A DNA stretch of 56,629 bases from Rubrivivax sp. (GCA_004210455.1 SEFA01000038.1:1-56629); one strand, 5' to 3'. Positions 16,944-26,212 are shown, counted from the stretch's first letter. Program-made: numbers and translations. The notes: generated from the sequence alone by a model not told the origin.

Positions 16944-18122
16944 ATGTCCGATTCCATCGTCATCGTTTCCGCCGCGCGTACGCCGATCGGCGGCCTGCTC
17001 GGCGACTTCGCCGGCCTGGCCGCGTGGGAGCTGGGCGCCGTCGCCATCAAGGCGGCCGTCGAGCGCGCCGGCATCCCGACCGACGCGATCGAGGAAGCCT
17101 TCCTCGGCAACTGCCTGATGGCCGGCCAGGGCCAGGCGCCGGCGCGCCAGGCCGTCCTGAAGGCGGGCCTGCCGCAATCGGTGGGCGCGGTCACGCTGTC
17201 CAAGATGTGCGGCGCCGGCATGCGCGCGACCATGTTCGCGCACGACACGCTGAAGGCGGAGAGCGCCGACATCCTGATCGCCGGCGGCATGGAGTCCATG
17301 ACCAACGCGCCGCACCTGATGTTCGCGCGCAAGGGCGTGAAGTACGGCGCCGCGCAGATGTATGACCACATGGCGCTGGATGGCCTGGAAGACGCGTACG
17401 AGCGCGGCAAGGCCATGGGCGTCTTCGCCGAGCAGTGCGTCGACAAGTACGCCTTCACGCGCGAGGCGCAGGACCAGTTCGCGATCTCGTCGACGGAGCG
17501 CGCCAAGCGCGCGAATGAAGACGGCAGCTTCAGCTGGGAGATCGCGCCGGTGACCATCGCCGGCCGGAGCGGCGACACGGTGATCTCGCGCGACGAACAG
17601 CCCTTCAAGGCCAAGCTCGACAAGATCCCGACGCTGAAGCCGGCGTTCAAGAAGGACGGCTCGATCACGGCGGCGACCTCGTCGTCGATCTCCGACGGCG
17701 CCGCGGCGATGGTGCTGATGCGCGAATCCACCGCCAGCAAGCTGGGCGTGCAGCCGATCGCGCGCATCGTCGGCACGGCGGTGCACGCCAACGCGCCGGA
17801 GTGGTTCACGACCGCGCCGGTGGGCGCCATCCAGAAGCTGCTGGCCAAGAACCGCTGGGACGCGAAGAGCGTCGATCTGTGGGAAGTCAATGAGGCCTTC
17901 GCCGCGGTGACCATGGCTGCGATGGCCGAGTTCAAGCTGCCGCACGAGATCGTCAACGTCAACGGCGGCGCCGTGGCGCTGGGTCACCCGATCGGCGCGT
18001 CGGGGGCGCGCATTCTCGTCACGCTGCTGGGCGCGCTGAAGCACCGCAACCTGAAGCGCGGCGTCGCGGCGCTGTGCATCGGCGGCGGCGAAGCGACGGC
18101 GGTCGGCGTCGAGTTGATCTGA
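16944..18122 (+). CDS. Acetyl-CoA C-acyltransferase (thiolase)
   Basis: 392 residues. Thiolases cleave or form acetoacetyl-CoA. The acyl-accepting Cys89 sits in SKMCGAGMRA; the catalytic His is in NGGAVALGHPIGASGAR and the second Cys in CIGGGEATAVGVE. GMESMTNAPHLM and WEVNEAFAAVTM are further family motifs. The ribosome site AGAAGGAGA lies just upstream of the ATG. The position after aceK in the leucine cluster fits a role in converting acetoacetyl-CoA from leucine breakdown into acetyl-CoA. The precise chain-length preference cannot be read from sequence. Confidence 0.93.
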   Translation: MSDSIVIVSAARTPIGGLLGDFAGLAAWELGAVAIKAAVERAGIPTDAIEEAFLGNCLMAGQGQAPARQAVLKAGLPQSVGAVTLSKMCGAGMRATMFAHDTLKAESADILIAGGMESMTNAPHLMFARKGVKYGAAQMYDHMALDGLEDAYERGKAMGVFAEQCVDKYAFTREAQDQFAISSTERAKRANEDGSFSWEIAPVTIAGRSGDTVISRDEQPFKAKLDKIPTLKPAFKKDGSITAATSSSISDGAAAMVLMRESTASKLGVQPIARIVGTAVHANAPEWFTTAPVGAIQKLLAKNRWDAKSVDLWEVNEAFAAVTMAAMAEFKLPHEIVNVNGGAVALGHPIGASGARILVTLLGALKHRNLKRGVAALCIGGGEATAVGVELI

Positions 18123-18188
18123 CCGGTCGATCCGTTCCGTTCCGATCTGATCTAAGCTGACCGTTTTGTCCTGAAGGAGCAAAGGCGC

Positions 18189-18857
18189 ATGGCGCAAGTC
18201 CTCATCATCGGCGCGTCGCGCGGGATCGGCCTGGAGCTGGTGAAGCAGCACGGCGAGCGCGGCGACACCGTCGTCGCGACCGCGCGCGACGACGCCAGCC
18301 TGGAGAAGCTGAAGGCGCTGGGCGCGACGGCGATCAAGCTGGAGGTGTCCGACGTGGTCAGCATCGCCGGCCTGGCCTGGCAGCTCGACGGCTACCAGTT
18401 CAACCGCGTCCTGTACGTCGCCGGTCTCTACGGCCCGAAGACGATCGGCCTGCAGCCGCCGAGCGCGGCCGACTTCGACGCCGTGATGCACACCAACGTG
18501 CTGGGCCCGATGCGCGTGCTGCCGCAGCTGCTGGATGCGCTCGCGCCGGACGCCCGCATCGGCATCCTGTCCTCGCGGATGGGATCGATGACGCTGCGGG
18601 CGAACTCGGCGGGCTGGGTCTACCGCGCGTCGAAGGCGGCGGTGAACTCGGTGATGAAGGACCTGTCGCTGACGCTCGACGGCCGCGCGATCTGCGTGAG
18701 CCTGCACCCGGGCTGGGTCAAGACCGACATGGGCGGCCAGGAGGCCGACATCGACGTCGCCACCAGCGCGTCCAGCCTGCGCGCGGTGCTCGATGGCCTG
18801 AAGCCGACCGACAACGGCGGCTTCTTCAACTACGACGGCAGCCCGCTGCCCTGGTAA
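18189..18857 (+). CDS. Short-chain dehydrogenase/reductase
   Basis: 222 residues, a single Rossmann domain. GASRGIG (residues 8-14) binds the dinucleotide; NVLGPMRVLPQLL, the Ser in SSRMGSM and the catalytic YRASK are in order. The usual NNAG is replaced by VAGLYG, and the C-terminal half is shorter than in classical SDRs, resembling the CsgA/YciK-like divergent group. Ribosome site GGAG precedes the ATG. Substrate unknown; its place between a thiolase and an acyl-CoA dehydrogenase suggests a hydroxyacyl substrate, but similar SDRs act on many compounds. Confidence 0.88.
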   Translation: MAQVLIIGASRGIGLELVKQHGERGDTVVATARDDASLEKLKALGATAIKLEVSDVVSIAGLAWQLDGYQFNRVLYVAGLYGPKTIGLQPPSAADFDAVMHTNVLGPMRVLPQLLDALAPDARIGILSSRMGSMTLRANSAGWVYRASKAAVNSVMKDLSLTLDGRAICVSLHPGWVKTDMGGQEADIDVATSASSLRAVLDGLKPTDNGGFFNYDGSPLPW

Positions 18858-18896
18858 GCCGATCGCCCGGCAAGCCGAGCCCGTCCCTTTCTTTCT

Positions 18897-18920
18897 CCCT
18901 CTCCCGCTTGCGGGAGAGGG
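18897..18920. repeat. Dispersed hairpin repeat copy 2
   Basis: CCCTCTCCCGC (18897-18907) pairs with GCGGGAGAGGG (18910-18920), an 11-bp perfect stem with a TT loop, followed by CAGGGGGGAGGG. It lies between the SDR gene and the unknown gene at 18985. It is the same motif as at 2858-2882. Confidence 0.65.
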
Positions 18921-18984
18921 CAGGGGGGAGGGCTGCGGTCGTCCGATACTCACTGACCACAGATCAAGATTCAGGGAGAGAACG

Positions 18985-20403
18985 ATGAAGCGGTGGGCGC
19001 GTGTGATGTTGAAGCTCCTGGGCGGCCTGCTGCTGGGCGTGGTCACGCTCGCGGCGGCCTGGGCGGCGTTCAACAACCGGCTGGTCGATGACGCGCCGCG
19101 GCCAGTGCCGGAAGCGCTCCAAGTCCCGGCGCCGACATTGCCGCAGGAGCAAAACGCGTTCTTCGCGCTGATCGGTCTCGGCATGTCGGGCGATGATCCG
19201 CAAGCGGAAGGCCAACGCCGTTGGGCCATGATCGACGAGGGCCGCGTCCCCGCGCAGGAACTGACGGCACCGCGCAGTTGGCCTTCGACCACGAGCGCGG
19301 TCGGCAAAGTCTGGCAATGCGATGTGCAGACGCAGGACTGCCTCGGGGAATGGGCGCGGGAGGCACAGGGTCTGCGAGCGTTAATGGACGCGCACGCCGA
19401 CATCGGACGTCGCTGCGAAGCCGTCGCCCGTCCGGGCATGGCCGTGGAAGAGCCCACGTTGACGCCGCGCGAGAATCTGAAGATCGCCAGCGACAGCTAT
19501 GTCCGTCGCGCGGAGATCTTCCACTCGTCGCCGCCACTGAATTGCCAGCGCTGGTTGCAGATCCGCGCGGCGCTCGCGGGCCTGCAGGGCGACGCGACCG
19601 GCATGCTGACCTTCGCACGACAGGCCGATGCGCTGACGACGGCCATGCTCCAGGGTTCGCGCTCTCTGATCCAGGTGCAGATCGCGGGGACGATGGCACG
19701 CCGTCAATGGCGCCTGCTGACGGACCTGGCCTTCCGCTACCCCGGCAGCGCATCGGCATTGCGCACGATGGTGGGCCCGTTGCCGGCACAGGCGCTGGAC
19801 GCGTCAAACTGGATCCGGACGGAGTCGCAGTACGGCCGGGAGACCGTCCGGGAGGCGTCCTGCCTCTCGGACTCGGCCGATCCGCAGATGGAAGAGCCGG
19901 GAACGCCGTTGGTCTGCGAGTCGCGGTTCTTCGCCATGCCCAACGCGACGCAGCGCCTGATGGATGAGACTTGGATGCGTGCGCAGGCGATGGCCGCGGC
20001 CGGTCCGCTGGCCCTGCTGTCCTGGGAGCCTCAGCTGTCCTCGCGCTGGTGGTTCGGTGCTCCCTGGCGCAACTCGGTCGGCGGTCTGCTGGTCTCGGTC
20101 AGCGAACCCGCTTACGGCATCTACTTCCGCAAGCAAGCGTCGCTGCTGCTGCTCAATGAAGCCGCCCGCCTGGCGCTGGCGGCCGGCGACGTCGAGCCCA
20201 CGAAACGCGCGGCCTGGCTGTCGCAACAGCCGATGGACGCCCGCCTGCGCGAGCGTCTCGCGATCGACGGCGACCACGTCGTCGCACGCGTCTGGGAGCC
20301 GGTGTCCAGCCAGGACACGCTCCGCTACCGCATTCCCTCCGGCGTCACGAGCGCCGCCACCGTCACGGGATCCCACCCGGATCCCTCTCCGACCCAGAGT
20401 TGA
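18985..20403 (+). CDS. Unknown membrane-anchored protein
   Basis: 472 residues, not recognised. Residues ~7-29 form one hydrophobic N-terminal segment (MLKLLGGLLLGVVTLAAAWAAF) preceded by basic residues, so the protein is probably anchored in the inner membrane with its body in the periplasm, or secreted. Cysteines are spread through the middle (WQCDVQTQDC, RRCEAVA, NCQRW, EASCLS, LVCES), which suits disulphides outside the cytoplasm. No enzyme motif is seen. A good ribosome site (AGGGAGA) precedes the ATG. It lies 13 nt before the acyl-CoA dehydrogenase gene and is probably co-transcribed, although nothing in it suggests acyl-CoA metabolism; it could be a later insertion. Confidence 0.8.
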   Translation: MKRWARVMLKLLGGLLLGVVTLAAAWAAFNNRLVDDAPRPVPEALQVPAPTLPQEQNAFFALIGLGMSGDDPQAEGQRRWAMIDEGRVPAQELTAPRSWPSTTSAVGKVWQCDVQTQDCLGEWAREAQGLRALMDAHADIGRRCEAVARPGMAVEEPTLTPRENLKIASDSYVRRAEIFHSSPPLNCQRWLQIRAALAGLQGDATGMLTFARQADALTTAMLQGSRSLIQVQIAGTMARRQWRLLTDLAFRYPGSASALRTMVGPLPAQALDASNWIRTESQYGRETVREASCLSDSADPQMEEPGTPLVCESRFFAMPNATQRLMDETWMRAQAMAAAGPLALLSWEPQLSSRWWFGAPWRNSVGGLLVSVSEPAYGIYFRKQASLLLLNEAARLALAAGDVEPTKRAAWLSQQPMDARLRERLAIDGDHVVARVWEPVSSQDTLRYRIPSGVTSAATVTGSHPDPSPTQS

Positions 20404-20416
20404 CCAAGAGCCGACC

Positions 20417-21547
20417 ATGCTGCTTTCCGAAGACCACCGCGCCGTGCAGGACGCCGTCCGCGCCTACGTGCAAGACCAGATCGCGCCGAAGGCGGCCGCG
20501 TGGGACAAGTCCCACCAGTTCCCTGCCGAGGAGCTCAAGGGCCTGGCCGCGCTGGGCTGCTATGGCGTGGCCGTGCCGACCGAGTACGACGGCGCGGGCC
20601 TGGACTACCTGGCGCTGGCGATCATCCTGGAGGAGATCGGCGCCGGCGACGGCGCGACCTCCACGGTCGTGAGCGTCAACAACTGTCCGGTGTGCAGCAT
20701 CCTGATGGCCTTCGGCGACGAGGACCAGAAGCAGCGCTTCCTCAAGCCGCTGGCGCGCGGCGACATGCTGGGCGCGTTCTGCCTGACCGAGCCGCATGTG
20801 GGCTCCGAAGCCGGCGGACTGAAGACCACCGCCGTGCTGGACGGCGACGCCTACGTCCTCAACGGCGTCAAGCAGTTCATCACCAGCGGCAAGAACGGCG
20901 ACGTCGCCATCGTGATGGCCGTGACCGACAAGGCCGCGGGGAAGAAGGGCATCTCCGCCTTCCTGGTCCCCACGAACACGCCCGGCTACGTCGTGGCGCG
21001 CATCGAGGACAAGATGGGACAGCACGCCAGCGACACGGCGCAGATCCTGTTCGAGCACTGCCGCGTGCCCGTCGCCAACCGCATCGGCGAGGAAGGCCAG
21101 GGGCTGAAGATCGCGCTGTCGGGGCTGGAAGGCGGCCGCATCGGCATCGCCTCGCAGTCGGTCGGCATGGCGCGCGCGGCCTTCGAGGCCGCGTTGCGCT
21201 ACAGCAAGGAACGCGTCGCCTTCGGCGTGCCGATCTTCGAGCACCAGGCGATGCAGCACAAGCTCGCCGACATGGCCACGCAGATCGAAGCCGCGCGCCA
21301 GCTGATCTGGCACGCCGCCGCGCTGAAAGACGCCGGTCAGCCCTGCCTGAAGGAAGCGGCGATGGCCAAGCTCTTCGCCAGCGAAATGGCGGAGCGCGTC
21401 TGCTCCGCCGCGATCCAGATCCACGGCGGCTACGGCTACGTGAGCGATTTCCCGGTCGAGCGGATCTACCGCGACGTCCGCGTGACGCAGATCTACGAAG
21501 GCACGTCGGAAGTGCAGAAGATCCTGATCGGCCGGGCGCTCGTCTGA
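20417..21547 (+). CDS. Acyl-CoA dehydrogenase
   Basis: 376 residues, the normal length. A flavoprotein that oxidises acyl-CoA to enoyl-CoA. Motifs: AFCLTEPHVGSEAGGLKTTA and QFITSGKNGDVAIVMAVT (FAD-binding), SGLEGGRIGIASQSVGMARAAFEAAL, QIHGGYGYVSDFPVERIYRDVRVTQIYEGTSEVQ with the C-terminal Glu of EGTS, the catalytic base in short/medium-chain enzymes. That location differs from LiuA, whose base is in LDYERA, so the two have different substrate ranges. Start ATG 20417 (MLLSEDHRAVQDAV); the longer open frame upstream overlaps the previous gene and is rejected. Confidence 0.93.
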   Translation: MLLSEDHRAVQDAVRAYVQDQIAPKAAAWDKSHQFPAEELKGLAALGCYGVAVPTEYDGAGLDYLALAIILEEIGAGDGATSTVVSVNNCPVCSILMAFGDEDQKQRFLKPLARGDMLGAFCLTEPHVGSEAGGLKTTAVLDGDAYVLNGVKQFITSGKNGDVAIVMAVTDKAAGKKGISAFLVPTNTPGYVVARIEDKMGQHASDTAQILFEHCRVPVANRIGEEGQGLKIALSGLEGGRIGIASQSVGMARAAFEAALRYSKERVAFGVPIFEHQAMQHKLADMATQIEAARQLIWHAAALKDAGQPCLKEAAMAKLFASEMAERVCSAAIQIHGGYGYVSDFPVERIYRDVRVTQIYEGTSEVQKILIGRALV

Positions 21548-21557
21548 GAGGGCCGCC

Positions 21558-21577
21558 GAGCCGGTCGGCGCCGGCTC
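21558..21577. terminator. GC-rich hairpin after the acyl-CoA dehydrogenase gene
   Basis: GAGCCGG (21558-21564) pairs with CCGGCTC (21571-21577), loop TCGGCG, placed 10 nt after the acyl-CoA dehydrogenase stop and overlapping the stop codon of the converging carbonic anhydrase remnant. There is no T-run. Confidence 0.45.
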
Positions 21578-22098
21578 ATTCGCTTTCGCGGATCACGCGG
21601 GCGTTCAACGGCTGCACCGGCCGCGCGTCCTCGCCCACCAGCCGGCGGAACGCGTCGATCTGCCGCGACGACAGCGTCACCGGCTCCTTCAGCACCATCC
21701 AGTGCACGCCCTCCGAGCAGGGCGGCGTGGTCAGCGAGCCGCTGAAGTCGTAATAGCCGAGGGATTTCGGCAGCACGCCGGCCAGATCCAGTGACAGGTC
21801 GTCGACGATGATGCGTTCCCCGGCGCGAGGCAGGTGTCTGAACAGCGGTTCGAGGGCGGCGTTTGGACGCCCCACGCGGATCAGCACGGCCACCACGCCG
21901 AGTTCACCCGCCGCGTTCTTGTGGACGAAGTGCGCCACCATCGGAGACGACTGGCCGCGGATGTGTTCCTCGCTGGGCGTGTGGAAGTGGAACTGCAGCA
22001 GCTCGTAGCGCTGATCACCGACTTCCAGCGTGTTGCCGGCCGGCAGGTTCACCTGCACGGTGTGGCCGTTGTTCCAGATCGTCGGGCGCAAGCTTAGT
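21576..22098 (-). pseudogene. 5'-truncated alpha-class carbonic anhydrase
   Basis: The frame ends in TGA at 21578-21576 and shows the C-terminal two thirds of an alpha carbonic anhydrase: IWNNGHTVQVNLPAGN, QFHFHTPSEEH with the two zinc His, MVAHFVH with the third, and YYDFSGSLTTPPCSEGVHW. Similarity fades upstream of PLSLRPT (about 22098). The signal peptide and the N-terminal QSPIDI region are missing in all frames upstream, and no start codon lies at a sensible place; the open frame continues into the antisense of the lipoprotein gene. All three zinc ligands remain, so decay is by loss of the 5' end rather than point mutation. Confidence 0.75.
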
Positions 22099-22338
22099 GG
22101 TCGGTCTGTGAACAAAGCGTGATGAAACCGTTGCCGTCGACGACCTTCCGCGAACCCTTGTTCAAGCGGCCAAAGCGCTGACCAGGACGGCGTGACGCGT
22201 CCCGGCCTTGGCGTTTTCCCGGACCCCCCTTCGGTTGGGTTGCCTGCGCGGTGCGGGGGACGTAGATTTCGCCGCCTGGCGACAAGACCTGACCCTGCAC
22301 GAGGGCATCGGGCGCCGCCATCGATCAGGGAGAAGCTC

Positions 22339-24024
22339 ATGTTGTCGACGATGCGGCGGCGCCTGTCCGCCATGGGAAAACTGTTCGCGCCGCTGCTGGC
22401 GCTGGGGGCCTCGGTGATGCTCGCCGGGTGCGGCGGGGCCGTGCGGGATCTGCTGACCGACACCCGGGACATGTACCAGCTCAACAAGAGCAGCGCCGAA
22501 TGCCAGGTCGACCAGCCGACGGGGACTTGCCAGGACGTCAAGATCCTGGCCTCGAAGCGGCACAACTTCAGCGAGACCTTCCGTCCGGATTGGGTGGAAG
22601 AGGCGGACGCCACCAGTCCGGTCCATGTCATCGACCATGTGTACCGGGATCCGTTGGCCAACGGCGACATGCAGCTGAGCGTGGGCTTCAGGACCAGCGT
22701 CCAGCCGGGCATCTACACCGGCACGATCAAGCTGTTCACGCTCAGCCTGGATCCGTTCACCGAGTGGCGGCCGACGACGTTCCGCTACCGTCTGGAAGTC
22801 CGCAACGGCGGTACTGCGAATCTCACGACCCTTCCCGCGGTGATTCCGGGTCGGGAGAGCTGGGTGGGTTATGGCGGCGGCGGCACGCGCACGGGTTACA
22901 TGCCCGTGTCGCTGGATCCGGCAAAGTTCAACGCGCGCTGGACGCGCTGGGTCGTCAGTCCCACGAATTCATGGGGGGAAAGCCTGTATCTGGGGCAGGG
23001 CTTGATCGCGTTGCCTGAGCTCGATGTCGGCGGAGGTCCCTCCGGCAGGAACGCGTCGGTGATCTCGCTCAAGGACGGTACGGAGCTGTGGAGAGCCGCC
23101 CTGCCGGAATACCCGCTCCAGGTGATCGGCCACGGTGACCGGCTGTACTGGGAGGCGCCGACCGGACGGGTGATGGTGACGTCGACGACGGCCGGAACGG
23201 TGCTCGGCGACCACACGGCCAAGGGCAACACGGCGGTCGCCCCGGGCTGGACCGTCGCAGGCGGGCGCCTGCTGATGCCGACGGACCCGGAGGTGAACTA
23301 TCTGTCCGCGCTGGACGTGGCGGACATCAAGACGCCGGTGTGGACCACGACGCTGACGGACCGGATCGTCGGCATGAACTACGCGTCCTGGGGCGTCACC
23401 GCCGATGCGGACACGGGCGTGACGTATGTGAACGCCGGCGGCGTGTACCGGATGCTGCGCCTGAGCGACGGCGGCATCCAGGCGGAGGCCCGCGTGCCGA
23501 CGCGGGAGGACCTGGACCTGCTGGGGCAGGCCTGGGTCCACCAGGCGCCGGTGCTGCCGGACGACGGGATGAGCGCCATCCTGCTGAGTCATCGCGACCT
23601 CATGCGCGGGAGCGCGGTGCAGAACCATCTGACGGTGGTGGATCGCACGACCGGGGCGCAGCGCTGGGACGCGACGGGACAGTTCATGGACCACCCGGTG
23701 ACCGCGAACGGCGTGGTCTACGTCTCCAACCAGTCGACCAAGGCGGTCGAGGCGCGCAGCCTGGCCGACGGCTCACTGCTGTGGACCTGGCCGATGCCGA
23801 GCACGGACGGCTTCTGGCAGCGGCAGATGGTCCTGACGGACACCCACCTGTTCGTGTCGACCGACAAGCAGACCGTGGCGATCGATCTGGCAACGCGTAC
23901 CGCGGCGTGGCAGGTGCCGGTCGGTGGCTGGCTCGGCATGACGCCGGAAGGCGTGCTGGTGGTGGTCTCGCCGGTGGCCGGGGCGCTGCAGATGTCGGCG
24001 TTGAGGACGTTCAATCTCCGTTAA
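22339..24024 (+). CDS. Lipoprotein with PQQ-like beta-propeller
   Basis: 561 residues. A lipoprotein signal ends in LAG-Cys31 after a hydrophobic stretch (LFAPLLALGASVML). Residues ~90-190 look like an Ig-type beta domain (VHVIDHVYRDPLANG, FRYRLEVRNGG). From ~230 on there are repeated blade-like units with DG-T-LW-type motifs: KDGTELWRAALPE, GAQRWDATGQ, ADGSLLWTWPMP, RTAAWQVPVGG. These are PQQ-type propeller repeats, usually structural (BamB-like) when the Trp-docking motif is not tied to an enzyme. AGGGAGA sets start ATG 22339. Role unknown; an envelope scaffold is most likely. Confidence 0.82.
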   Translation: MLSTMRRRLSAMGKLFAPLLALGASVMLAGCGGAVRDLLTDTRDMYQLNKSSAECQVDQPTGTCQDVKILASKRHNFSETFRPDWVEEADATSPVHVIDHVYRDPLANGDMQLSVGFRTSVQPGIYTGTIKLFTLSLDPFTEWRPTTFRYRLEVRNGGTANLTTLPAVIPGRESWVGYGGGGTRTGYMPVSLDPAKFNARWTRWVVSPTNSWGESLYLGQGLIALPELDVGGGPSGRNASVISLKDGTELWRAALPEYPLQVIGHGDRLYWEAPTGRVMVTSTTAGTVLGDHTAKGNTAVAPGWTVAGGRLLMPTDPEVNYLSALDVADIKTPVWTTTLTDRIVGMNYASWGVTADADTGVTYVNAGGVYRMLRLSDGGIQAEARVPTREDLDLLGQAWVHQAPVLPDDGMSAILLSHRDLMRGSAVQNHLTVVDRTTGAQRWDATGQFMDHPVTANGVVYVSNQSTKAVEARSLADGSLLWTWPMPSTDGFWQRQMVLTDTHLFVSTDKQTVAIDLATRTAAWQVPVGGWLGMTPEGVLVVVSPVAGALQMSALRTFNLR

Positions 24025-24075
24025 GACGCTCGTGGACGTCTTGTAGACTTCGCGCCCGTCGGGGGCGCACCGTGT

Positions 24076-24097
24076 GCCTCCCACCGCGTTGGGAGGC
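24076..24097 (+). promoter_or_regulatory. Hairpin sequestering the ribosome site of the S9 peptidase gene
   Basis: GCCTCCC (24076-24082) pairs with GGGAGGC (24091-24097) around an 8-nt loop. GGGAGG (24091-24096) is the only good Shine-Dalgarno before ATG 24107, ten bases on, so the whole ribosome site lies in the 3' arm. The fold would lower translation unless opened. Confidence 0.5.
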
Positions 24098-24106
24098 GCG
24101 TTGCCG

Positions 24107-26194
24107 ATGAAGTCGATCCTGTTCACGCCTGGCCTTCTTGCGGGTCTCCGTCGGGCGGCTTTGCTGCCGTTGATGACGATGGCCTTGACGGTCTCTGCCG
24201 CCGAGGGCGTCCCCAAGGGCGACGCATCGACGCCTGCGACGAGCGCGGCCTCCACCGTCGCGGCTTCGGCCCCGGCGCCGCGCCTGCCATTGGAGGCCTT
24301 CGGCGTGCCGATGCTGTCGGGCCTCTCGCTGTCGCCGAACGGCCAGCAGGTGGTGGCGCTGATCAATCATGGCGACGGCACCGCGCTGACGCGGATCGAC
24401 GTCGCCGGCGGCGCGTCCAAGGTGCTGGTGGCGACCGACAACAAGATCTTCCGCTTCAACTGGGTCCGCTGGGTGGGTCAGGACCATGTGCTGGCCAGCG
24501 TGCGTTTCGCGGCGCGGCGCGAGTTCGTGGAAACGACGGAGTCGCGGCTGCTGTCGATCCGGACGGACGGCTCGAAGGTCTTCAACCTGACCAAGGCCGA
24601 GGGCGTGTCGGGCAGCATGACCGGGGCGGTGCAGGCCTCGCAGTTCCAGGATCGCGTGATCGACTGGATGCCAGCGGACGGCAAGCACGTGTTGCTGGAA
24701 ATGCCGCCGCCGGGGACGCTGTCGGCGGGGGTCTACAAGGTGGCGGTGGACACCGGCGCGCGGACCTTGGTGCAAGGTCCCGAGCGCCAGGTGAGGACCT
24801 GGATCGTCGACGCGCAGCATCGCGTGCGCGTGGGCATCCGGGAAGACGAGGGCCGCTACGAGATCATCGCCCGGGCGCCGTCGGGCGGCGACTGGCGCAC
24901 GCTGTGGCGCTTCACGCTGGACGAGCCCGCGACGTGGCCGCTGGGCTTCGGGCTGGATGAGCAGGAGCTCTTCGTGCTGGCCGAGCACAAGGGTCGCGAC
25001 GCGGTGTTCGCGGTCCGGCTCGACCAGCCGGATCTGCCGCGCCGGCTGCTGCTGGCGGACGAGAAGTACGACATCGTCGGCGAGCTGATGCATTCACCCA
25101 GGACCGGCGAGGCGCTGGGCCTGCGCAACGCCGGCAACGACAGCGGCGAGGTCGCGCGCGCCGAACTCTGGTCGGATGAATGGCGCAAGCAGGTGCAAGC
25201 CATCGACGAGGCCTTGCCCCGACGCGAGAACCGCCTGCTGGGCATCAGCGCCGACGAACAGCGCTACATGCTCTACAGCAGCGGCAACGGCTCGCCGGGG
25301 CAGTACTTCCTCGGCGACCGGAGCACGGGGCGGTTGTCGCTGCTCGGCGAGACCTATCCGGACCTGCCGGAGGAGGCACTCGTCGGCAAGCGCGCGGCGC
25401 ACATCCGTGCCCGCGACGGGCTGGCGCTGGACGCCTTCCTGACCCTGCCCAAGGGCCACGCGGGCGGCCCGCTGCCGCTGATCCTGATGCCGCACGGCGG
25501 ACCGCACGGTCGCGACGATGTCGACTTCGACCCCTGGACCGAGTTCCTGGCCAACCGGCGCTACGCGGTGCTGCAGGTCAACTTCCGCGGTTCGGACGGC
25601 CAGGGCCGTGAGTTCGCGATGGCCGGCCTGCGCCGCTGGGGCCTGGAGATGCAGGACGACCTGACCGACGCCGTCGAGTGGGCGGTGAAGCGGGGCGTGG
25701 CCGATCCGGCGCGGGTGTGCATCGTGGGCGGCAGCTACGGCGGTTATGCGGCGCTGATGGGGTTGGTGAAGACACCGTCGCTGTATCGCTGTGGCGTGAG
25801 CTTCGCCGGCGTGACGGACCTGCAGGACCTGATCGCCTACGAGTCGCGCTACGCGGGCGGCCAGGCGGCGGCGGAACGCCAGATCGGCCGTTACTGGGGC
25901 GACCGCGCGCAGTTGAGGGCCACCTCGCCGGCGCTGCAGGCCGAGCGCATCCAGGCGCCGGTACTCCTGGTCCACGGCACGGACGACCGCGTGGTGCCGG
26001 TGTCGCAGAGCGTCGACATGGACAAGGCGCTGCGCCGCGCAGGGAAGAAGGTGCGCTACATCGAGCAGGACGGCGGTGATCACCACCTCAGCCGCAACAG
26101 CCATCGCCTGGCGTTCTTCAAGGCGCTGGAGGTCTTCCTGGACGAGAACCTGAAGCCGGCGCAGACGATGGCGAAAGGCGCGCCAGGGCAGTGA
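24107..26194 (+). CDS. S9 family (prolyl oligopeptidase-type) serine peptidase, exported
   Basis: 695 residues. Signal peptide at 1-~34 (AALLPLMTMALTVSAAEG), so a periplasmic or secreted protein. An N-terminal beta-propeller (~60-400) is followed by an alpha/beta-hydrolase domain: MPHGGPHGRDDVDFDPW forms the oxyanion region, Ser543 lies in GGSYGGYAALMG, the Asp is in LVHGTDDRVVPVSQS (626-627), and the His is in DGGDHHLSR. This is the S9C/acylaminoacyl-peptidase-like layout; it would cleave short peptides. It starts 82 nt after the lipoprotein gene and may share its transcript. The ribosome site lies in a hairpin. Confidence 0.92.
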   Translation: MKSILFTPGLLAGLRRAALLPLMTMALTVSAAEGVPKGDASTPATSAASTVAASAPAPRLPLEAFGVPMLSGLSLSPNGQQVVALINHGDGTALTRIDVAGGASKVLVATDNKIFRFNWVRWVGQDHVLASVRFAARREFVETTESRLLSIRTDGSKVFNLTKAEGVSGSMTGAVQASQFQDRVIDWMPADGKHVLLEMPPPGTLSAGVYKVAVDTGARTLVQGPERQVRTWIVDAQHRVRVGIREDEGRYEIIARAPSGGDWRTLWRFTLDEPATWPLGFGLDEQELFVLAEHKGRDAVFAVRLDQPDLPRRLLLADEKYDIVGELMHSPRTGEALGLRNAGNDSGEVARAELWSDEWRKQVQAIDEALPRRENRLLGISADEQRYMLYSSGNGSPGQYFLGDRSTGRLSLLGETYPDLPEEALVGKRAAHIRARDGLALDAFLTLPKGHAGGPLPLILMPHGGPHGRDDVDFDPWTEFLANRRYAVLQVNFRGSDGQGREFAMAGLRRWGLEMQDDLTDAVEWAVKRGVADPARVCIVGGSYGGYAALMGLVKTPSLYRCGVSFAGVTDLQDLIAYESRYAGGQAAAERQIGRYWGDRAQLRATSPALQAERIQAPVLLVHGTDDRVVPVSQSVDMDKALRRAGKKVRYIEQDGGDHHLSRNSHRLAFFKALEVFLDENLKPAQTMAKGAPGQ

Positions 26195-26212
26195 GCCCCG
26201 GCGCGTTGGCGC

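Noticed and set aside
22090-22095. AAGCTT at the carbonic anhydrase breakpoint as a sign of a cloning junction
   Set aside because: A single six-base site is expected by chance at this scale and similarity may continue slightly past it.
22094-22321. 75-codon minus-strand frame upstream of the carbonic anhydrase remnant
   Set aside because: Low-complexity Gly/Arg/Pro-rich product, no match to the missing enzyme N-terminus; lies in the promoter region of the lipoprotein gene.
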